Positions 24,677-38,900 of a DNA stretch of 64,000 nucleotides are shown here, piece after piece. The stretch is from NCBI RefSeq assembly GCF_002865645.1, contig NW_020194693.1, positions 558,001-622,000 on the forward strand, given 5' to 3'. Source of the stretch: Hyaloscypha bicolor E. Lineage: Eukaryota > Ascomycota > Leotiomycetes > Helotiales > Hyaloscyphaceae. A program made the translations under genes and the position numbers. The notes beneath the pieces were generated by a model. That model was not told the DNA's origin, searched no databases, and saw only the letters and a list, made by a program, of their open reading frames with translations. The stretch's first letter is position 1, and each line of letters begins with the position of its first letter.

Positions 24677-24809
24677 TTTCAGCCGACCTCGAGCTTAATT
24701 AATTAATTATTAAATAACCACATAATCAATCGGCCTAAAATTAAAAATATAAAGCAATTAAACTAGGCGCATTAAGTTGGCTAATCAGGATTTTTCATTT
24801 TCTAAAGCA

Positions 24810-26584
24810 TTATAGTAGAATAATCTCCCTTCCCGATCGGGAGGCCTGTATCACCTCTATAGCTTCAGAATCGTCCTCCTCTACTATTACTGCTTCCTGA
24901 GCCCCTAAATTCGATAAAATCAAAGACCCTACCCTCAATATTACTATACGAGAGGGTTTGGCTTTTTTAGTAGTATTTCTAGCTGCAGTAGCTGCCTTTC
25001 TAGCTACTGCCCTTTCTAAAACCTCTAATTTATACTTCTCCTTCTTTACTTGATCAGTAATTATTTTTTCCTCTGCCTTCCTAAGCCTCTCTAACTCTTT
25101 CTCCTGCTTTTTCAAGGTATTATCTATAGCCTTAGTAATCTTTGCATTCTCCTTTACCTTTTACTTATCTAATTTATCTTATTCTGCCTATATAACTCTT
25201 GTATCCTTATATACTACTATAGCTAGTACTTTAGCTATTCCAAAGAACTAGGCCTTTCCTAATAGCTCTCCTATTAAATTAAGCTTTTTCCTATAATATC
25301 TCTTTTTCTTTTCAAGCTATAAAGCTTCTTTTAAACTCTCTATATAGTACTTTATAATAGAAGCCTTTATAGTATTTGTCTCGTTTACTTTAGTAAGCTT
25401 ATAAAAAGTAACCTTAAACGGGTTTTTTATATATATTTTTAAGAATTACTATATATATTTTATAATATAAGAAATTAAAATTATATTAGAAGAAGCTTTA
25501 GAAGAAGTTTATAATCTTAGTAAAATAATAGCTAATAAGATAATTAATAATTAGTAGGGCCATATATTTATCTTTCTTTAAATAAATAAAATATTTGATT
25601 TAGATATACTTTTATCTTAAATAAGCTTAAAAATAGACTAAAATATTCTTTTTATTAAATAAGTAATACTTTTACTAGTATTTAAAACCTTATTAATCTC
25701 GGTAGAATAGTAAATAAAAAATAGTAAAAAATAGCCTATATCTAAAAATTAAAAATAATATATTAAATACGAGAATAAAATAAGAAATAGAATTTTAAAC
25801 TAATTATATATTTAAATAAACTCTATATTAATATAGCTAGAATACTTATTTATAATTAGAAGCCTCTTTTTATATCCTGCTTTTATATAAATAATAGAAT
25901 TAAAAACTTAGATAAGATATACTAGGCCTAGGGTATTAGATAATTACTTATTTATACTAGATATAAATTAAATATATTTCTTCTTTTTTAAATTATCTAA
26001 CTAAATATCCTAAAGATCTCTAGAAATTCTTTTATAAATAAGAGCTAGTAAAATCTTTATATTATTTATATAAATAAAAGTAAGTAAACTAATAAACTCT
26101 TATAAATTTTCTTATTATTATATATTTTATTATATATATATATAATTCTAATTAAAAAACTCTTTTTATCCTAATTATATATATTTTCTATTATAATATT
26201 ATAATCTTTAATTACTTTAATTAACTAAATAAGGAAAAGAAATATTAGCTATTTTATTTATAAAATAAATAAGATATAGGCAAAATACTAAAATTAAATA
26301 TTACTAAATTAAAAAAGAACTAGATATAGAACTTATATTTCGATTTTATTTATAAATTATTAATATTATATAAATAAAAGCTTTTTAGGTAAAATAAATA
26401 CTAGTAAATAAAACTAGCTATCTAATTCTTATTTATATTATAGCTAATAATTTTCTTTATAAGATTTCTAATAATCTATAAAATAAGAGAAAGTTTATAG
26501 ACTATAAGCTTATTAATTTAACTAATTAAAGCCTCTTTTTTTATATTAGTAAAAAGTTTATAATAAAGAAAAGTTACTTCTTAT
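24810..26584 (-). pseudogene. Fot1/pogo transposase, C-terminal and central part (RIP-damaged)
   Basis: The last 101 codons (24810-25115) are open and show the lysine/arginine/glutamate-rich tail typical of fungal CENP-B/pogo transposases (ELERLRKAEEKI, RKAATAARNTTKKAKP). Further right, the frame continues with RIP stops. Next to the junction it reads KKEALIS-stop-INKL, matching the EALI-x-WINKL helix of the HTH_Tnp_Tc5/CENP-B region. The DDE catalytic core lies in the AT-saturated part and could not be confirmed residue by residue. The N-terminal part is at 54,561-54,705. Confidence 0.82.
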
Positions 26585-26674
26585 TATAATAGCTAATATA
26601 AGAATATAATCTACTAAGAATAAGATATTAGAAATAGATATAAAATAAAGCTAAGCTAGAATTACTTGGGTAAA

Positions 26675-26972
26675 TATAATGTGTGCAGGGTCGCACGTGA
26701 CTTAAGGGCATATAATAAACCTCGGATATCGCGGGTATTGATTAGGGAATTCGGTAGCCCTTTAATATCCTAACTAACTACTATTTATATTATATGTATT
26801 AGGCTTATAAATTACTAATTATATATATGCTATCGGGGCCTCCTATTTAGAGAGGGCTTCCCTGGATCTTATAAGAGGAATAGAGATTAGTTCTATACTG
26901 AATTTAATACTATGGTTTTATAATATACTAATTCATTCTATTATCTTATTACCTACTAATAAATACCTCACA
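26675..26972 (+). repeat. Gypsy 5' LTR
   Basis: 298 bp. It contains GGGTCGCACGTGACTTAAGG near its start and ends AATACCTCACA. It has fewer RIP changes than the 3' copy. Confidence 0.93.
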
Positions 26973-26999
26973 AGCTAATCTCTTTACCCTTAAAGGAAG

Positions 27000-29900
27000 T
27001 AGTTTAATAAGTAATTATGTCTCGAAATCTGTGAAATATATAATCCCTCGCCAAAGCTATTCCTATAGAGAAAGTTAACTAGATTAATCCCAATATGGGT
27101 AATAGCAAAGGCTCATCTAATACTTTTAACGGGGCCCCTTAGGAGCCTCCGAGAGCTAGTAATAATAACGGAAATAATCCCGGCAATAATTAAGACGCCG
27201 AGATTAATGCCCGAGTTACTACCGCCCAAGCTACGGAACAGGGCTTGCGTACTAAAGTCAAAGCGCTCTAACGAAAGCAAGAATTAGTAGATGTAATTAA
27301 CTAGCATATCTTATAGTTAGAGTAATATAAGGGTACCCTCAGGGATATCTTGCGGTTTACTATATCTCGTGGAAACTCTATTTATGAGTCTACCCCCTCT
27401 TCCTTAATAATTCCTACCAGGGAACTTCCTGAAATAGGATTAAAACCCACTCCCTTTTCTAATATAATAAGCTTTGAGAGTAATCTCGATACTATTTATT
27501 AGGAGCTACTATATAATATCCTAAAGATATATTTGGACCAAGAGAAGCTTCTTAAGATCCGGATACCTGACTTATATTATGGAAAGTCTCTTAAGAAATA
27601 GAGGATATTCGTATTCTTCTAGGAGGCAGTCTTTAGGACCTAGCCTTAGACTTATAATAGATACTCTTCTAGAGTCAACTTTACTATAAGTGCCCTTAGG
27701 AACGAACCTCATAATACTTGGGAGGCTATAATAAAGTAAAGCCCACTATTATATAAGGTCTATTAGGAGTAATTCAAGGCCTACTTGGCTAATATACTTT
27801 AAGTACCTCAAACCCGTTAATAAGACGCCTTTAAGGAACTCCGAGATCTTTATTAGAAGGATAGCGAGATAATTACCGAGTTATATACTCGGATAATTAG
27901 TCTCGAAGTTAACTAGGACCCATGCCCTAAAAAAGACCAGGTCCGGACTCTTAATACTACTTTATCTAACTATAAGACTTATTAGATACTTATATCTATT
28001 CTCTCAGGAAATAAGGTAGTATCTATTTCTAAGTAGCTTAAGAAAGCTCAGAAAGCAGAATATACTACTTACCCTAAATTAAGGAAAGTAAAGGCAGGGA
28101 AATCTAGTAAGGGTAATTCTGCCCCTAAGGACTCTGACTTAGTGAATTCTGATTTGCAAGGCTATTAAAAAAGGAAGAATAAGTTCCGAAAATCACGTGA
28201 GAAATCCTTAGGTAGTACTTTGGCCCCTTTAAGGCCTTAATAAAGTACTAGTTCTACTTTAGGTATGGTTTATTAGACTTGTAAATAGAAAAAATACTTC
28301 TTAGGAAGTATAAAGTATTCCAAGTATACTAAATAGGCTTGGCAGAACCCTAATAAGGCCAAAATTATAGAAGAGTTAAGGCGTCTATAGAAGCAGGTTA
28401 ATACTATTATTATAAAGGAGCGCTCTAGAGAAAATCTTTCTAAGAAATAGGGAAAAGGGAAGACTAAATCTTAAATATTAATAATTTTGGCTATAATAAA
28501 AAAGGTATATTATTTTATATAACTATTTAAGCAAGATTAATATAGCCAGAAATAGGTACCTCAGAGATATATAGCGGACTTAGTAATACCGGGTCAGACT
28601 ATAACTTCCTTAATAATAATTAGGCTTAAAGCCGGGGCTTTATTACCTTAGCTAAGTATAACTAAAAGTTTATAACCTTTTATAGGAATAGATTTAAGGT
28701 CTATTAAGCCTATAATCTTGAGGTATTTATTATAGATAATTATAGCAAGATACGTTCTTTTAAGCTCCGGTTCTATAGATATAAGAATATTAGCTCTTAT
28801 AGCCTCGTCTTTAGTATGGAATTTTATAAAATAACCCTTACGTAATATATAGACTATATTAAGAAATAATAGGTATATATACCTGTATAGCCTAATAATA
28901 TTAAGATCCTAATACTAAAAGAATTCAGTAAGGAGCTTAACCGGTACCCTGAGCTAGTGCCTCAAGTCTTATTCTTAACTAAAGGCAAATATAACTATCC
29001 TAGATAATAGGCTTCGTATATTTGTAATAGTTACTAGGTCTCTGCTTTATTATATGGTTCTAGTAATACTAAATAGGAGTTTTTAATGCGGCAAATTAAT
29101 ACCCTCCGGAAAAGGGCCTTAGAGATACCTATTTATCTCCGGGATAATAAACACGAAGACTTCTTAGAGGTTTTTGACCCTAATAAAGCTTTGGAACTTC
29201 CTAATCTTAGTAGTATTAAATACTTCATTAATATAGATAATATAGTCCCGTACGGGCCTTTATATAATCTATCGGAGACCTAACTAGAAGCATTATATCT
29301 ATATTTACAGGATATGCTTTATAAATATTAGATAAGGCCTAGTAAAAGCCTAGCAGGGGCGCCTATTCTTTTTATTCCCAAGAAAAATAAAGAACTATAC
29401 CTTTATATTAATTATCGTGAACTTAACTAAGTTATGATTAAGAATTGGTATCCGCTTTCTCTTATTAATAAGACCCTTAACTAGCTCCGAGAAGCCAAGA
29501 TCTTTATAAAGCTAGATCTTAAGAATATATATTATTAGGTAAGAATTTATAAAGAACATAAGTAAAAGACGGCTTTTAGGACCTGCTATAGCTATTTTAA
29601 ATATCTTATAATGCCTTTTGGGCTAGCTAACGCACTAGCTATATTTTAAGTATATATTAATACTATACTTATAGGGCTCCTAAATTATTTCGTAATTATT
29701 TATTTAGATAATATCCTTATTTACTCCCGAAATAAGGATAAATACCATAATTATATTTACTAGGTACTTATTAGGCTATATAAAAATAACCTGTTTTATA
29801 AACTTAGTAAATACGAGTTTAATATTAAGGAAATCGAATTTTTGGGCTTCCTTATTAGAATAGAAAGTATTCGTACGGATCCTAAATAGGTCTATAGTAT

Positions 29901-32400
29901 TATTAAATGGCCAGAACCAGAATTATTCTATAATATCTAAGTATTTCTTAGATTTGCCAATTTCTATTACAGGTTTATTTACTATTACTTTTAGGTAACT
30001 ATAGGCTTAATAGACCTCTTAAAAGAAATAGAAAAGGGCCGGAAATCCGGTTCCTTTATATAAATAGATAAAGCGGCTAAAAGCTTTAAAACTTTAAAAA
30101 AAGCTTTTACTATAATACCTATCCTAGTCTATTTTGACTTTTCCAAGAAGATTTATATTAAAACTAATATATTAAAATTCGTAATTACTAGTACTATTTC
30201 ATAATAAGTTAATCTTAGTAATAGCCTAAAAAAATACTAGTATCTAGTAATATTCTGGTCCCGGAAACTTTCCGGAGCCAAACATAATTATAGTACCTAT
30301 AATAGGGAGCTACTTGCAATTATTAAAGCCTTTAAATATTAGTACTATTACCTTAAAAGGTCCAGGTTTATAATTAAGGTTATTATAGATTATAATAATC
30401 TCTAATACTTTATGGAAATAAAGTATCTAGAGAGCTATTAAGTATATTAGGTAATATATCTTATAATATATGATTTTAATATTATTTACTATAGAGGTAC
30501 CTTAAACCTAGCGGATAAACCTAGCAGAAGACCTAATTATAAAGAAGGTCTTATTAATATAACTTGGCTTCTGACCTTTTAGAACAAGTTAAAGAAAGCT
30601 TTCGCAGTTATAATTTAGAGGTCCTTATAGATATCTAAAGAGTCCCCTCTTTGGAATAGATATTATTTAATACTTACTATATTTATAGTAGCTAAGAAGA
30701 AATATTTACTATAAGATAAGTAAATAGATTATCTTATAGATCTCTTAACTATAAAATTAGTTAAGAAACAAGGTATAAGAAGATGCCTTAAAGGCTTTAC
30801 TACTATAGCTAAGGTAATAAGAGTATTTATGACTATATTACTTAATGGAACTAAAGACTTCTCGGTTTCCCGAGTTTTTGAATTAGATAGTTATAAATAC
30901 CTAATTCCCTATATATGGATATATGCGGCTACTAAAAGAGCTATAGTACTAGCCCCTCTATCTGAATTCTTTCTGGATATTATCTAGGTAACTTAAAGAA
31001 ATAATTCTCGATATTAGAATATTATAAAATAGAGGTTTAGTAAGAAAGATACTAAGGGAAAAGAAATCTAGAAAAATAATTCGGGCCTACTCAGGTACTA
31101 TTTAAGAATTATTATACCTAATAATCCCGCTTTATATTAAGAAGTTATAAAGCTTTATTATAATAACCCAATAGCTAAATACTATAGAGTAAAGGAAACT
31201 CTCGAGCTTCTTAGAAGGTCCTAGTATTAGGAGAACATAAAAGAAGATATTCGTAATTATTATTAAGAATACAATATCTACTAGAGAGTTAAGGCAAAGA
31301 GGCATTTGCTATATAATCTACTTAGTAGTTTACTATAGCCTGAGAAACTCTGGGATAAGATCTCTATGAATTTTATTATAAGTCTGCTATTATATAAGAA
31401 CCTAGTAAAAGGTCCCGATTTTAATATAATTCTTATAATTATTAACCGGTACTCTAAAATAGCGAGATATATTATATACTATAAGACTATTAATTCTCTA
31501 GAGCTTACTAAGATTATATAAGAATATGTTTTCTTAATCTTTAGCTCCCCTAATAGAATTATTTCCGATTGAGAAATAGTATTTACTAGCTAGTTCTGGT
31601 CCGCTTTCTGCTTTTACTTAATATATAAATAGTATTTAAGTATAGCTTATTATCCTTAGATAAATAGTTAGATAGAAAGGCAGAACTAGGCCCTAAAATA
31701 CTACCTGAGATATTATTATAATACCTAAAAGAATAACTAGTTTAAGAAGTTATCTTTTATGAAATTTATATATAATAACTCAAAATATTAGGTTTTATAA
31801 GATATACCTTTCTATATATATTACGAATACTACTCTTAACTTCTATAAAATCCTGAGAATAAGATTATAGGAGAGGTACTAGCTATATACAGGAGGCTAG
31901 AAACCCTTAAAGTAAAGTAAAGAAAGCTTAAGGATTTATGGTATTATATATAAAATAACCGGGAAACCTACTATAATAAATACTAGTTAGCTAAATACTA
32001 CTCTAAAGAAGCCTAGGTAATACTATTAATAAGAAATATTAAACTTAAGGCAGGAAAGCTTAAGCCAAAATTCATAGGTCTATTTAGGATCCTTAAATAT
32101 ATTAGTAATTTAATATATAAGTTAGAACTACTAAGTATATATAATTATTTATATCTAACTTTCTATATTTCTTTCCTTAAAAAGTATATAGCAAAAAAGA
32201 ATTAGGAGCTATACTTATATTTCTCTAAAGAACTTCCGGAATTAGTAAATAATAATAAAGAATAAGAATAGGAAGTAAAAGCCATTATTAATTACTAATA
32301 AGATAATAGAAGCAAGAAGTAATAGTATTTAATTAAATAGAAAGCCTGGTCTAAAGATTATAATACCTAGTTACCTACTTTCCCTAATCTTAAAAATTTT
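27000..32400 (+). pseudogene. Gypsy gag-pol (RIP-inactivated)
   Basis: Pol reads through with stops that match RIP of Trp and Gln codons. The open piece 29086-29283 leads into the reverse transcriptase. Phrases such as IRPSKSLAGAPILF, KLDLKNIYY, TAFRTCYSYFKYLIMPFGLA and then IYLDNILIYS are visible. The catalytic YLDD is YLDN here (GAT to AAT), so the enzyme is dead regardless of the stops. The region 27.0-28.5 kb should be gag, with patches of readable protein but no intact zinc knuckle that I can show. Confidence 0.88.
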
Positions 32401-32459
32401 AAGAAACTTCTAAAATTATATAACCGAAACCATAGCTTAGAATCCGAAACCATTTTTTA

Positions 32460-34204
32460 ATAATCTCTTAAAATTAAAAAGAATTCTGGACTACTAAGAA
32501 AAAGGCTACTTAAAAGAAAAAGAGAACCTAGATAGCTAAGAAAAGGCCCGGAATAGTAATAAAAACGCTTTTTCCCTGGATTTTTTATTTATAAAGGTTT
32601 TCTAGGGTTTTATTAAGGCTTATGAGAATCACGTTTAAATTATTAGAAAAAGGGTTTAGGATTAAGAAAGATTTATTATAGGTAAACTAGTTATAAGTAT
32701 CTTAAATAAATAAACTCTAATTCCTATAAATTCCTAATTCCCAAAGCAAGAATACCAAATACCGGCCTTATTTAGGACTTAATAAAGAATTAGCTAATAC
32801 TCTCCGGAATCCGCTTATCTCTTAATAAAACATAGTTATACTATAATAATATTAGTATTAAGGATATTAAGAGAAGCAAGTAAGGAACTTATAACTATTA
32901 TATATACCTTATGGAAGGCCCGAACTTCTAAAGTCAGGTCCCGAATAGCTATAAGTATTATATTATTAGTGCTTAAAGCACTAGTAGTAGACTACTTAGT
33001 AATCTCAGTAATAAGCTTAGTAATAAGGTTAATACCTTAAAAGTAAATATTACGGTATTTCTTTAAGGAATTAGTAAGTACCTAAGTACGTTAGAAAAAA
33101 CTTACCTTTAGGATACTAACCCAAGTAGTATTATTATCTGCCTTATTAAGACAGGAAGAAGAATTCCGAAGCTTATTAGTATTCTTCTAGTCTTCGAAAA
33201 CCTAATTAATAGTATTATTCTCGTTAGTATAATACTATTTAGGATATACTTTAAGAAATTTCTTAAAGATTATAATAGTATTTTCCTAGAACCGGTAAGC
33301 CTCTAATAAGTAATAAGAAATCTAAAATCGTATTAGCTTTAATAGATATTAAAGCTAAAGAACTTACTAATATATAAGATTTAGAACCCTTATTATAATA
33401 GTCATAATTCTTCTTACCAGGTATTATAGTATATAAGATAAAGAAATTAATAAGCAAATACTTAAAATATTTCAAGTATTTACTAGTAATAGGAAAGGAG
33501 ACTACGAGATTACCTTTGTACTTATTATTACGGGAATAGATAATAAAGCTAGAAAAAGATATTATGGAATTAATTAAAAATAATTAAAGAAAACTTAGAG
33601 AAGGGTAAAAGAAAAGGCTAGAAAATAATAATAGAAAAAGTTATATATATAATTATTAGAAAGGAAAAGAGCGTATAGTAATACGAAGAGGTTCTTTTAT
33701 AGAAGTAGAGAACTACCTAGATTAACTACTAGTTTTCGCACTAGTCCTAATCGGAAACTAGTATAACTAATTAATATATGCTTTTAGGAGCCCGTAAATA
33801 ATCTCTAGGATCTCAGAAATATTTGTATAAGTTTCTTATATAAATATTTATTAAATACTTTCCATATAGCTATTTAGATTATTCTAATACGAGATCTAAT
33901 AGGTAGTATTAATTTCGTGGGATAGTGCCTTAGTACTTTAGATTAAGCTAATTAGAATACTTAGATCCCAAATAAAATCGCGATTACTGGCTAGCCCTTA
34001 TATCTGGGGTATAATTACCCTTCCTTCTTGCTTACTTAGTCCCGATCTAATTAGATAATTTTTATGTCCATTATCTAGATTATATTAGCAAAACCATTTC
34101 TCAAGATACTAGAAGTTTATATTAATTAAATAAATAATTAATTAAATATTTACTAGGATAAATTAATAGATCTTGGGAACAAGATCCTAGGAAAGAGGTA
34201 TAGT
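32460..34204. other. unexplained 3' segment of the Gypsy element
   Basis: Lies between the end of pol and the 3' LTR. Moderately RIP-damaged, less AT-extreme than neighbouring elements. A minus-strand open frame at 33263-33475 has no recognisable motif. It may be a long 3' non-coding region or a decayed extra gene. Confidence 0.5.
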
Positions 34205-34502
34205 TATAATATATACAGGGTCGCACGTGACTTAAGGGCATATAATAAACCTCGGATATTGCGGGTATTAATCAGGGAGTTCAATAGCCCTTTAATATCC
34301 TAACTAACTACTATTTATATTATATATATTAGGCTTATAAATCACTAATTATATATATGCTATTAGGGCCTCCTATTTAGAGGGGGCTTCCCTGGACCTT
34401 ATAGGAGAAATAGAGATTAGTTCTATACTAAATTTAATACTATGGTTTCATAATATACTAATTTATTCTATTGTCTTATTACTTACTAATAAATACCTCA
34501 TA
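34205..34502 (+). repeat. Gypsy 3' LTR
   Basis: 298 bp, the same length as the 5' LTR, with extra RIP transitions (for example TATATACAGGG against TGTGTGCAGGG). The last base pairs read CCTCATA against CCTCACA in the 5' copy. Confidence 0.93.
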
Positions 34503-34622
34503 GTAAAATAATACTAAAAATCGAGGCATTTTTCTTATTTTATTTTATAGTTTAGTATTTTCTAATATATGAGATTCTTTAAACTTTAAGCTTTTAACTA
34601 TTATATTAATTCTATTATTATA

Positions 34623-35669
34623 TAATACTAAGCTTACTTGACTTAGCCTATAGAAGTAATATAATACTACTAGTAAAGAACCTATATTTGTTTTTAAAAA
34701 GTAAAAATAGAATACTATTTTTAATATTTAATAACCTTTTTAAATTATAAAGAACTAGAAAGCTTAACTAGAAATATAATATTTTTTATAACCTAGTTAA
34801 CCTTAAAGCCTAACTCTTAACTAGAGTAAATAATATTCCTCTTCTAGTAATTAGTTTTTTATTAATATAAAAGAAGAAAGATATTATTTTCTATAACTCG
34901 GTTAATCTCTAAGCCTAATTCTTAATTAAAATAGATAATATTCTTTTAATACTAATAAAAGTAAAAGAACTAGCTTCTTTTCCTAATATAGAAAGAATTA
35001 ATAGTAGTTTATTAATTTAAAATAAAAAAAGATAATAGTCGGTTTTAGTTTATTAACTTAAAACTAGATAAAATAATAATTAGTTATAGTTTACTAATAT
35101 TAAATAAAAAGAACTTACTTAGTATTTATTTCTATAGCTAATATCTTTTCTTAAGCTATTATAGATAGCCCGGAACTAAATATTACTACTATAAATATAT
35201 TAGATAAGAGGCCCTAGTATAATAAAATAGAGGAGCCGGATTTTAATATTATAAATTTATATTACCGGGAAAGCTATTATAATATTATTCTAAAAAAAGA
35301 TATTAAAAAATAACTAATTAATTTAAAATTTAAAATTAATATAAATATCCCAAAAATAAATAAGGCCTAATAGAAACTACTTATATAAAATAACCTTATT
35401 AATAAATACTATTTTATAGCTAATAAATAAGCGAAATACTATTAGAAATTCTATTTATATATTAACTAATTTACTAAAAAAAATTAATAAACTAGAAGTA
35501 ATTACTAGTTAATTTAATATAAGAAAAAAACTAGTATAAAAAGAAATAATAAAATAGAAATCTAAATAAATAGATATTTAGAAATATTATAGGTTCTTAT
35601 TAGAAAAGCTATTTAGGAACTAATATTAAAACTTTTTCTTATTTTTAGTCTATAGTAATTAATTATAAT
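34623..35669. other. interior of the 205-bp-LTR retrotransposon (5' side), RIP-saturated
   Basis: AT-saturated DNA with stops in all frames, between the left LTR and the Copia insertion. No protein family can be read. By position it should hold the 5' leader and the start of gag. Confidence 0.6.
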
Positions 35670-35973
35670 TATTAGTATAGCTATTTCTTTGGGAGTTATA
35701 TATATAGTTACGGGATACGGGATATAAGTAATGAAATATAAGTAATAAGATATAAGTAATAGAATATAGGTAATGAGATATAGTTATATAACCTCGTATC
35801 TTATTAGTAACTTAACTAGTAGACTAGACTCCTTTAGGTTTAGTAGATTTAGGGATTATATATTAATACTATAATACTATAATTTCTATTTCTGAATACT
35901 AACTTTACTAATTATATATAAATAGTATTTTATAACTTATATAATAGTATTATATATTACTAGTAAACTAATA
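35670..35973 (+). repeat. Copia 5' LTR
   Basis: Starts TATTAGTATAGC (ancestral TGTTGGTATAGC) and ends CTAATA (ancestral CCGACA). Contains four units of the roughly 14-bp ATAxGTAAT minisatellite. Confidence 0.9.
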
Positions 35974-38900
35974 CTAATTAGTTAGTACTTATAGATTAGA
36001 GATAAAATAGTTATATTAAAAGAGATATCCGGTAGCCCTTAGTAATATTAATCTAACTATATTAAAAAAAGAAATTACTTATTAATTTTACGAAAAAGTA
36101 TTTAGTAGCCTAAGGAAAAAAACTCTAGTTCTTACTAATTAATAAGCGGTTAGCCTTTTAATTATCTATTTATTTAACTTCTACTATTCTTTAAAACTAA
36201 CTTCTTTTGGCCCTAAAACTACTTTCTTAGAAACTATCTTTTCTACTTATATAATACCCGTATTTATAGAATTCTTTCTCTAGAATATATACCTTATATA
36301 TATTCTTAAAGCTCTTTAATTACTACTTTGATTTTATTATTAAATCGAGTTTTTCGAGCTTTAGACTCTCCCGGAATTATAATATTTCATTTCCTAAATT
36401 TCTTATTATAGACGAAATATTTAAGGGCAAAATATTTACTTTAATATTTATAATACCTCTAGGTATCTGGGATACCTGGTATCTTAATTAGATATTTGAA
36501 TTAGATATCTAGTATCTAAACTAGGTATCTGGATATCTTTATTACTAAATCCTATTATAAACTATCTTACCCTCAAATTCCTCTTATTATAAACCATATA
36601 TATACCGGAGAGAACTTAGCCCTAAGGGTTCGGAATAGTAAATTCTTGAGATAAATACGAGTAAATAAAGAAATAGAAGAATGGCATTAACCTGGCTAGT
36701 TCTAACTATAAGGAAATCCTGGATTACCTTAATACTAGATTATTCTAGTATAAGATAGAAAAGTTAATTAATAAAGATCTTTGGGAATTATTTAAAAAGG
36801 ATTTTAGTAACTTTAATCTCGAGATATTTAATTAATTAGATTAATATATATTATACTAATTACGAGCTGTTTTATAATATAGTAGTATTTATATTAAATA
36901 TAACTATAGTTACTTTACTATTATATAGTCCCTAGTTAATATTATTTAGAGAGAAGAATAATATATCTAAACTACTAATAATATTATTACTACTAGATAA
37001 GATCTTAAAGCAAGCCCTATTATTTTATTATATATATTCCTAAATAATAGTATTATAAGAAATTAATATATTAAACTAATTATTACTTATATTCTCTTAT
37101 AACCTACTATTTCTTTATTATCTATAATTGCTTCTACTAGTACCGGATCGCAGAAAGCTAAAGCTAATAATCTCTTACTACCTTTACTATTTCTAAATAG
37201 CTCTTTAACTAGTTTTCTTACTATAAAGCTAATTAGAAAAGTAGTAAAGATATATATTAAGATATAGAAGTATAATAGAACTAATAGTAGTTTTAACTAA
37301 AAACTCGCTATTTTTCTTAATATTTACTAATATATAGAGCTTTTATAAGAAATATTAGTAAGAGCTTTCCCTATTATATTAAAGGAACTAGTATAAGATT
37401 ACTTTTATAATAACTAGCTCTTTTAATATATATATAAAGAGGCCTATATAAATATTTATAGCTTCTTTAAGGGCCCTGGTTTCTAATATTAAAACTTAGA
37501 CAAGTAGAATACTATTATAATAGTAACTATAATAGCTTAATATCCTAAAAAAAAAATATTTGAGCTCGTCTAGTTACTAATTAATAACCTATATAAATTA
37601 TAATATAGACTAGTACCTGCCTTATAAAATACCGAATTCCTATATAATAAGATTATTACCTCTTATTAAGGTATACTAGTATACTAATATATAGTCTCGA
37701 ATTCTCTTTCTAATCTCGGCTAATTTATTAATAAGCTTTAATTATCTATTATTACTTATAAGAAGAAATAATAGATTAATACCGAGATCCTTTTTACTAA
37801 TTAATAATACTATTCTTAAAACTCTCTAAACTATTACCTGTCTAGAAATTATTAATACGGACCCAGCTATAATTTCGGAATCTATAATAATTACTTTAAG
37901 TCCTATAACTATAATAATTATATTCCGAAGTCGTATTTTATATATAAGAGACCCGAATACTATTTATAGAAGTATATACTAGAGAAATAAGAGGCTAAGA
38001 AGGCTTGATTTAAGAATAAAAACGTTTACTAATTTAAATCCCGAAATACCTATAACTTTAATAAATGCTTTAGTAGTACTTATATATAATATATTACCGA
38101 ATTTGAAAGAGAAAAGAATAATAAGAATAATAAGAATAAACTAGTAAATAATACTTTTAAAGCCTTATTAGTAGAAATAAATAAAGGAGAAGAATATTAC
38201 TCTAATTCCTACTTTATTTCTATTAAGAGCTTCCTAACTACTCTTATAGCCCTTACTTCTACTATTTCTATAACTAATATTCTTATAGATAATCTTATAT
38301 TTCTTTCTTTTATATACTAGATAATAGGCGAAAACTATATCTTAGAGCTTATTAAATAGATAGAAAATACCTAGATATTTATAATTAATAATATATTAAG
38401 ATATAATACTTATTATTTTTATAAAGTTATAATTAATACCGGAGTCTCTAGATTCTCAATTACTAGTTCTAACTAATTCCAAGCTTTATAGTAGACTAAT
38501 AGTAGTATCTAACTTAATAAAACTACTAAAGGTCTAGTTAATATCTAGTTTAGTATTGAATCTATATTCTCTATTAGATTTATAATAGTAAGAATACTAA
38601 TTAGGCAAGTATAATTTTATATTATATTTATAAAGGCTTTATTTTTACTTAGTTTAGCTAATATAAATAAGCTAGGAGTCTATTTTAATAATCTTACTAA
38701 TTATTTTATTACTTCTAATATAATGTTTTAGATACTTTTTTCTGCTTTAAAATATTATTCTATAAAGCTTTATTTCCGAATTCTTTATTTATAATTCTTG
38801 CTTTCTTATAAAAGTCGAATTATAATATCTATATTACCGTTTTAGTTATTTATTTATTAGTAAGCTTTGAAATATACTAGAATAAGCAGGCTATAATATT

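Larger units (their letters stand above)
26675..34502 (+). mobile_element. Ty3/Gypsy LTR retrotransposon, 7.8 kb, RIP-damaged
   Basis: The LTRs 26675-26972 and 34205-34502 are both 298 bp and differ mainly by C/T and G/A transitions. The target duplication GTAAA is perfect (26670-26674 and 34503-34507). The element sits inside the left LTR of the 205-bp-LTR retrotransposon. Pol is on the plus strand: reverse transcriptase about 29.28-29.9 kb, RNase H about 30.05-30.55 kb, integrase about 31.1-31.9 kb, and a possible chromodomain-like tail near 32.3 kb. About 1.7 kb of unexplained sequence follows pol before the right LTR. Confidence 0.93.
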
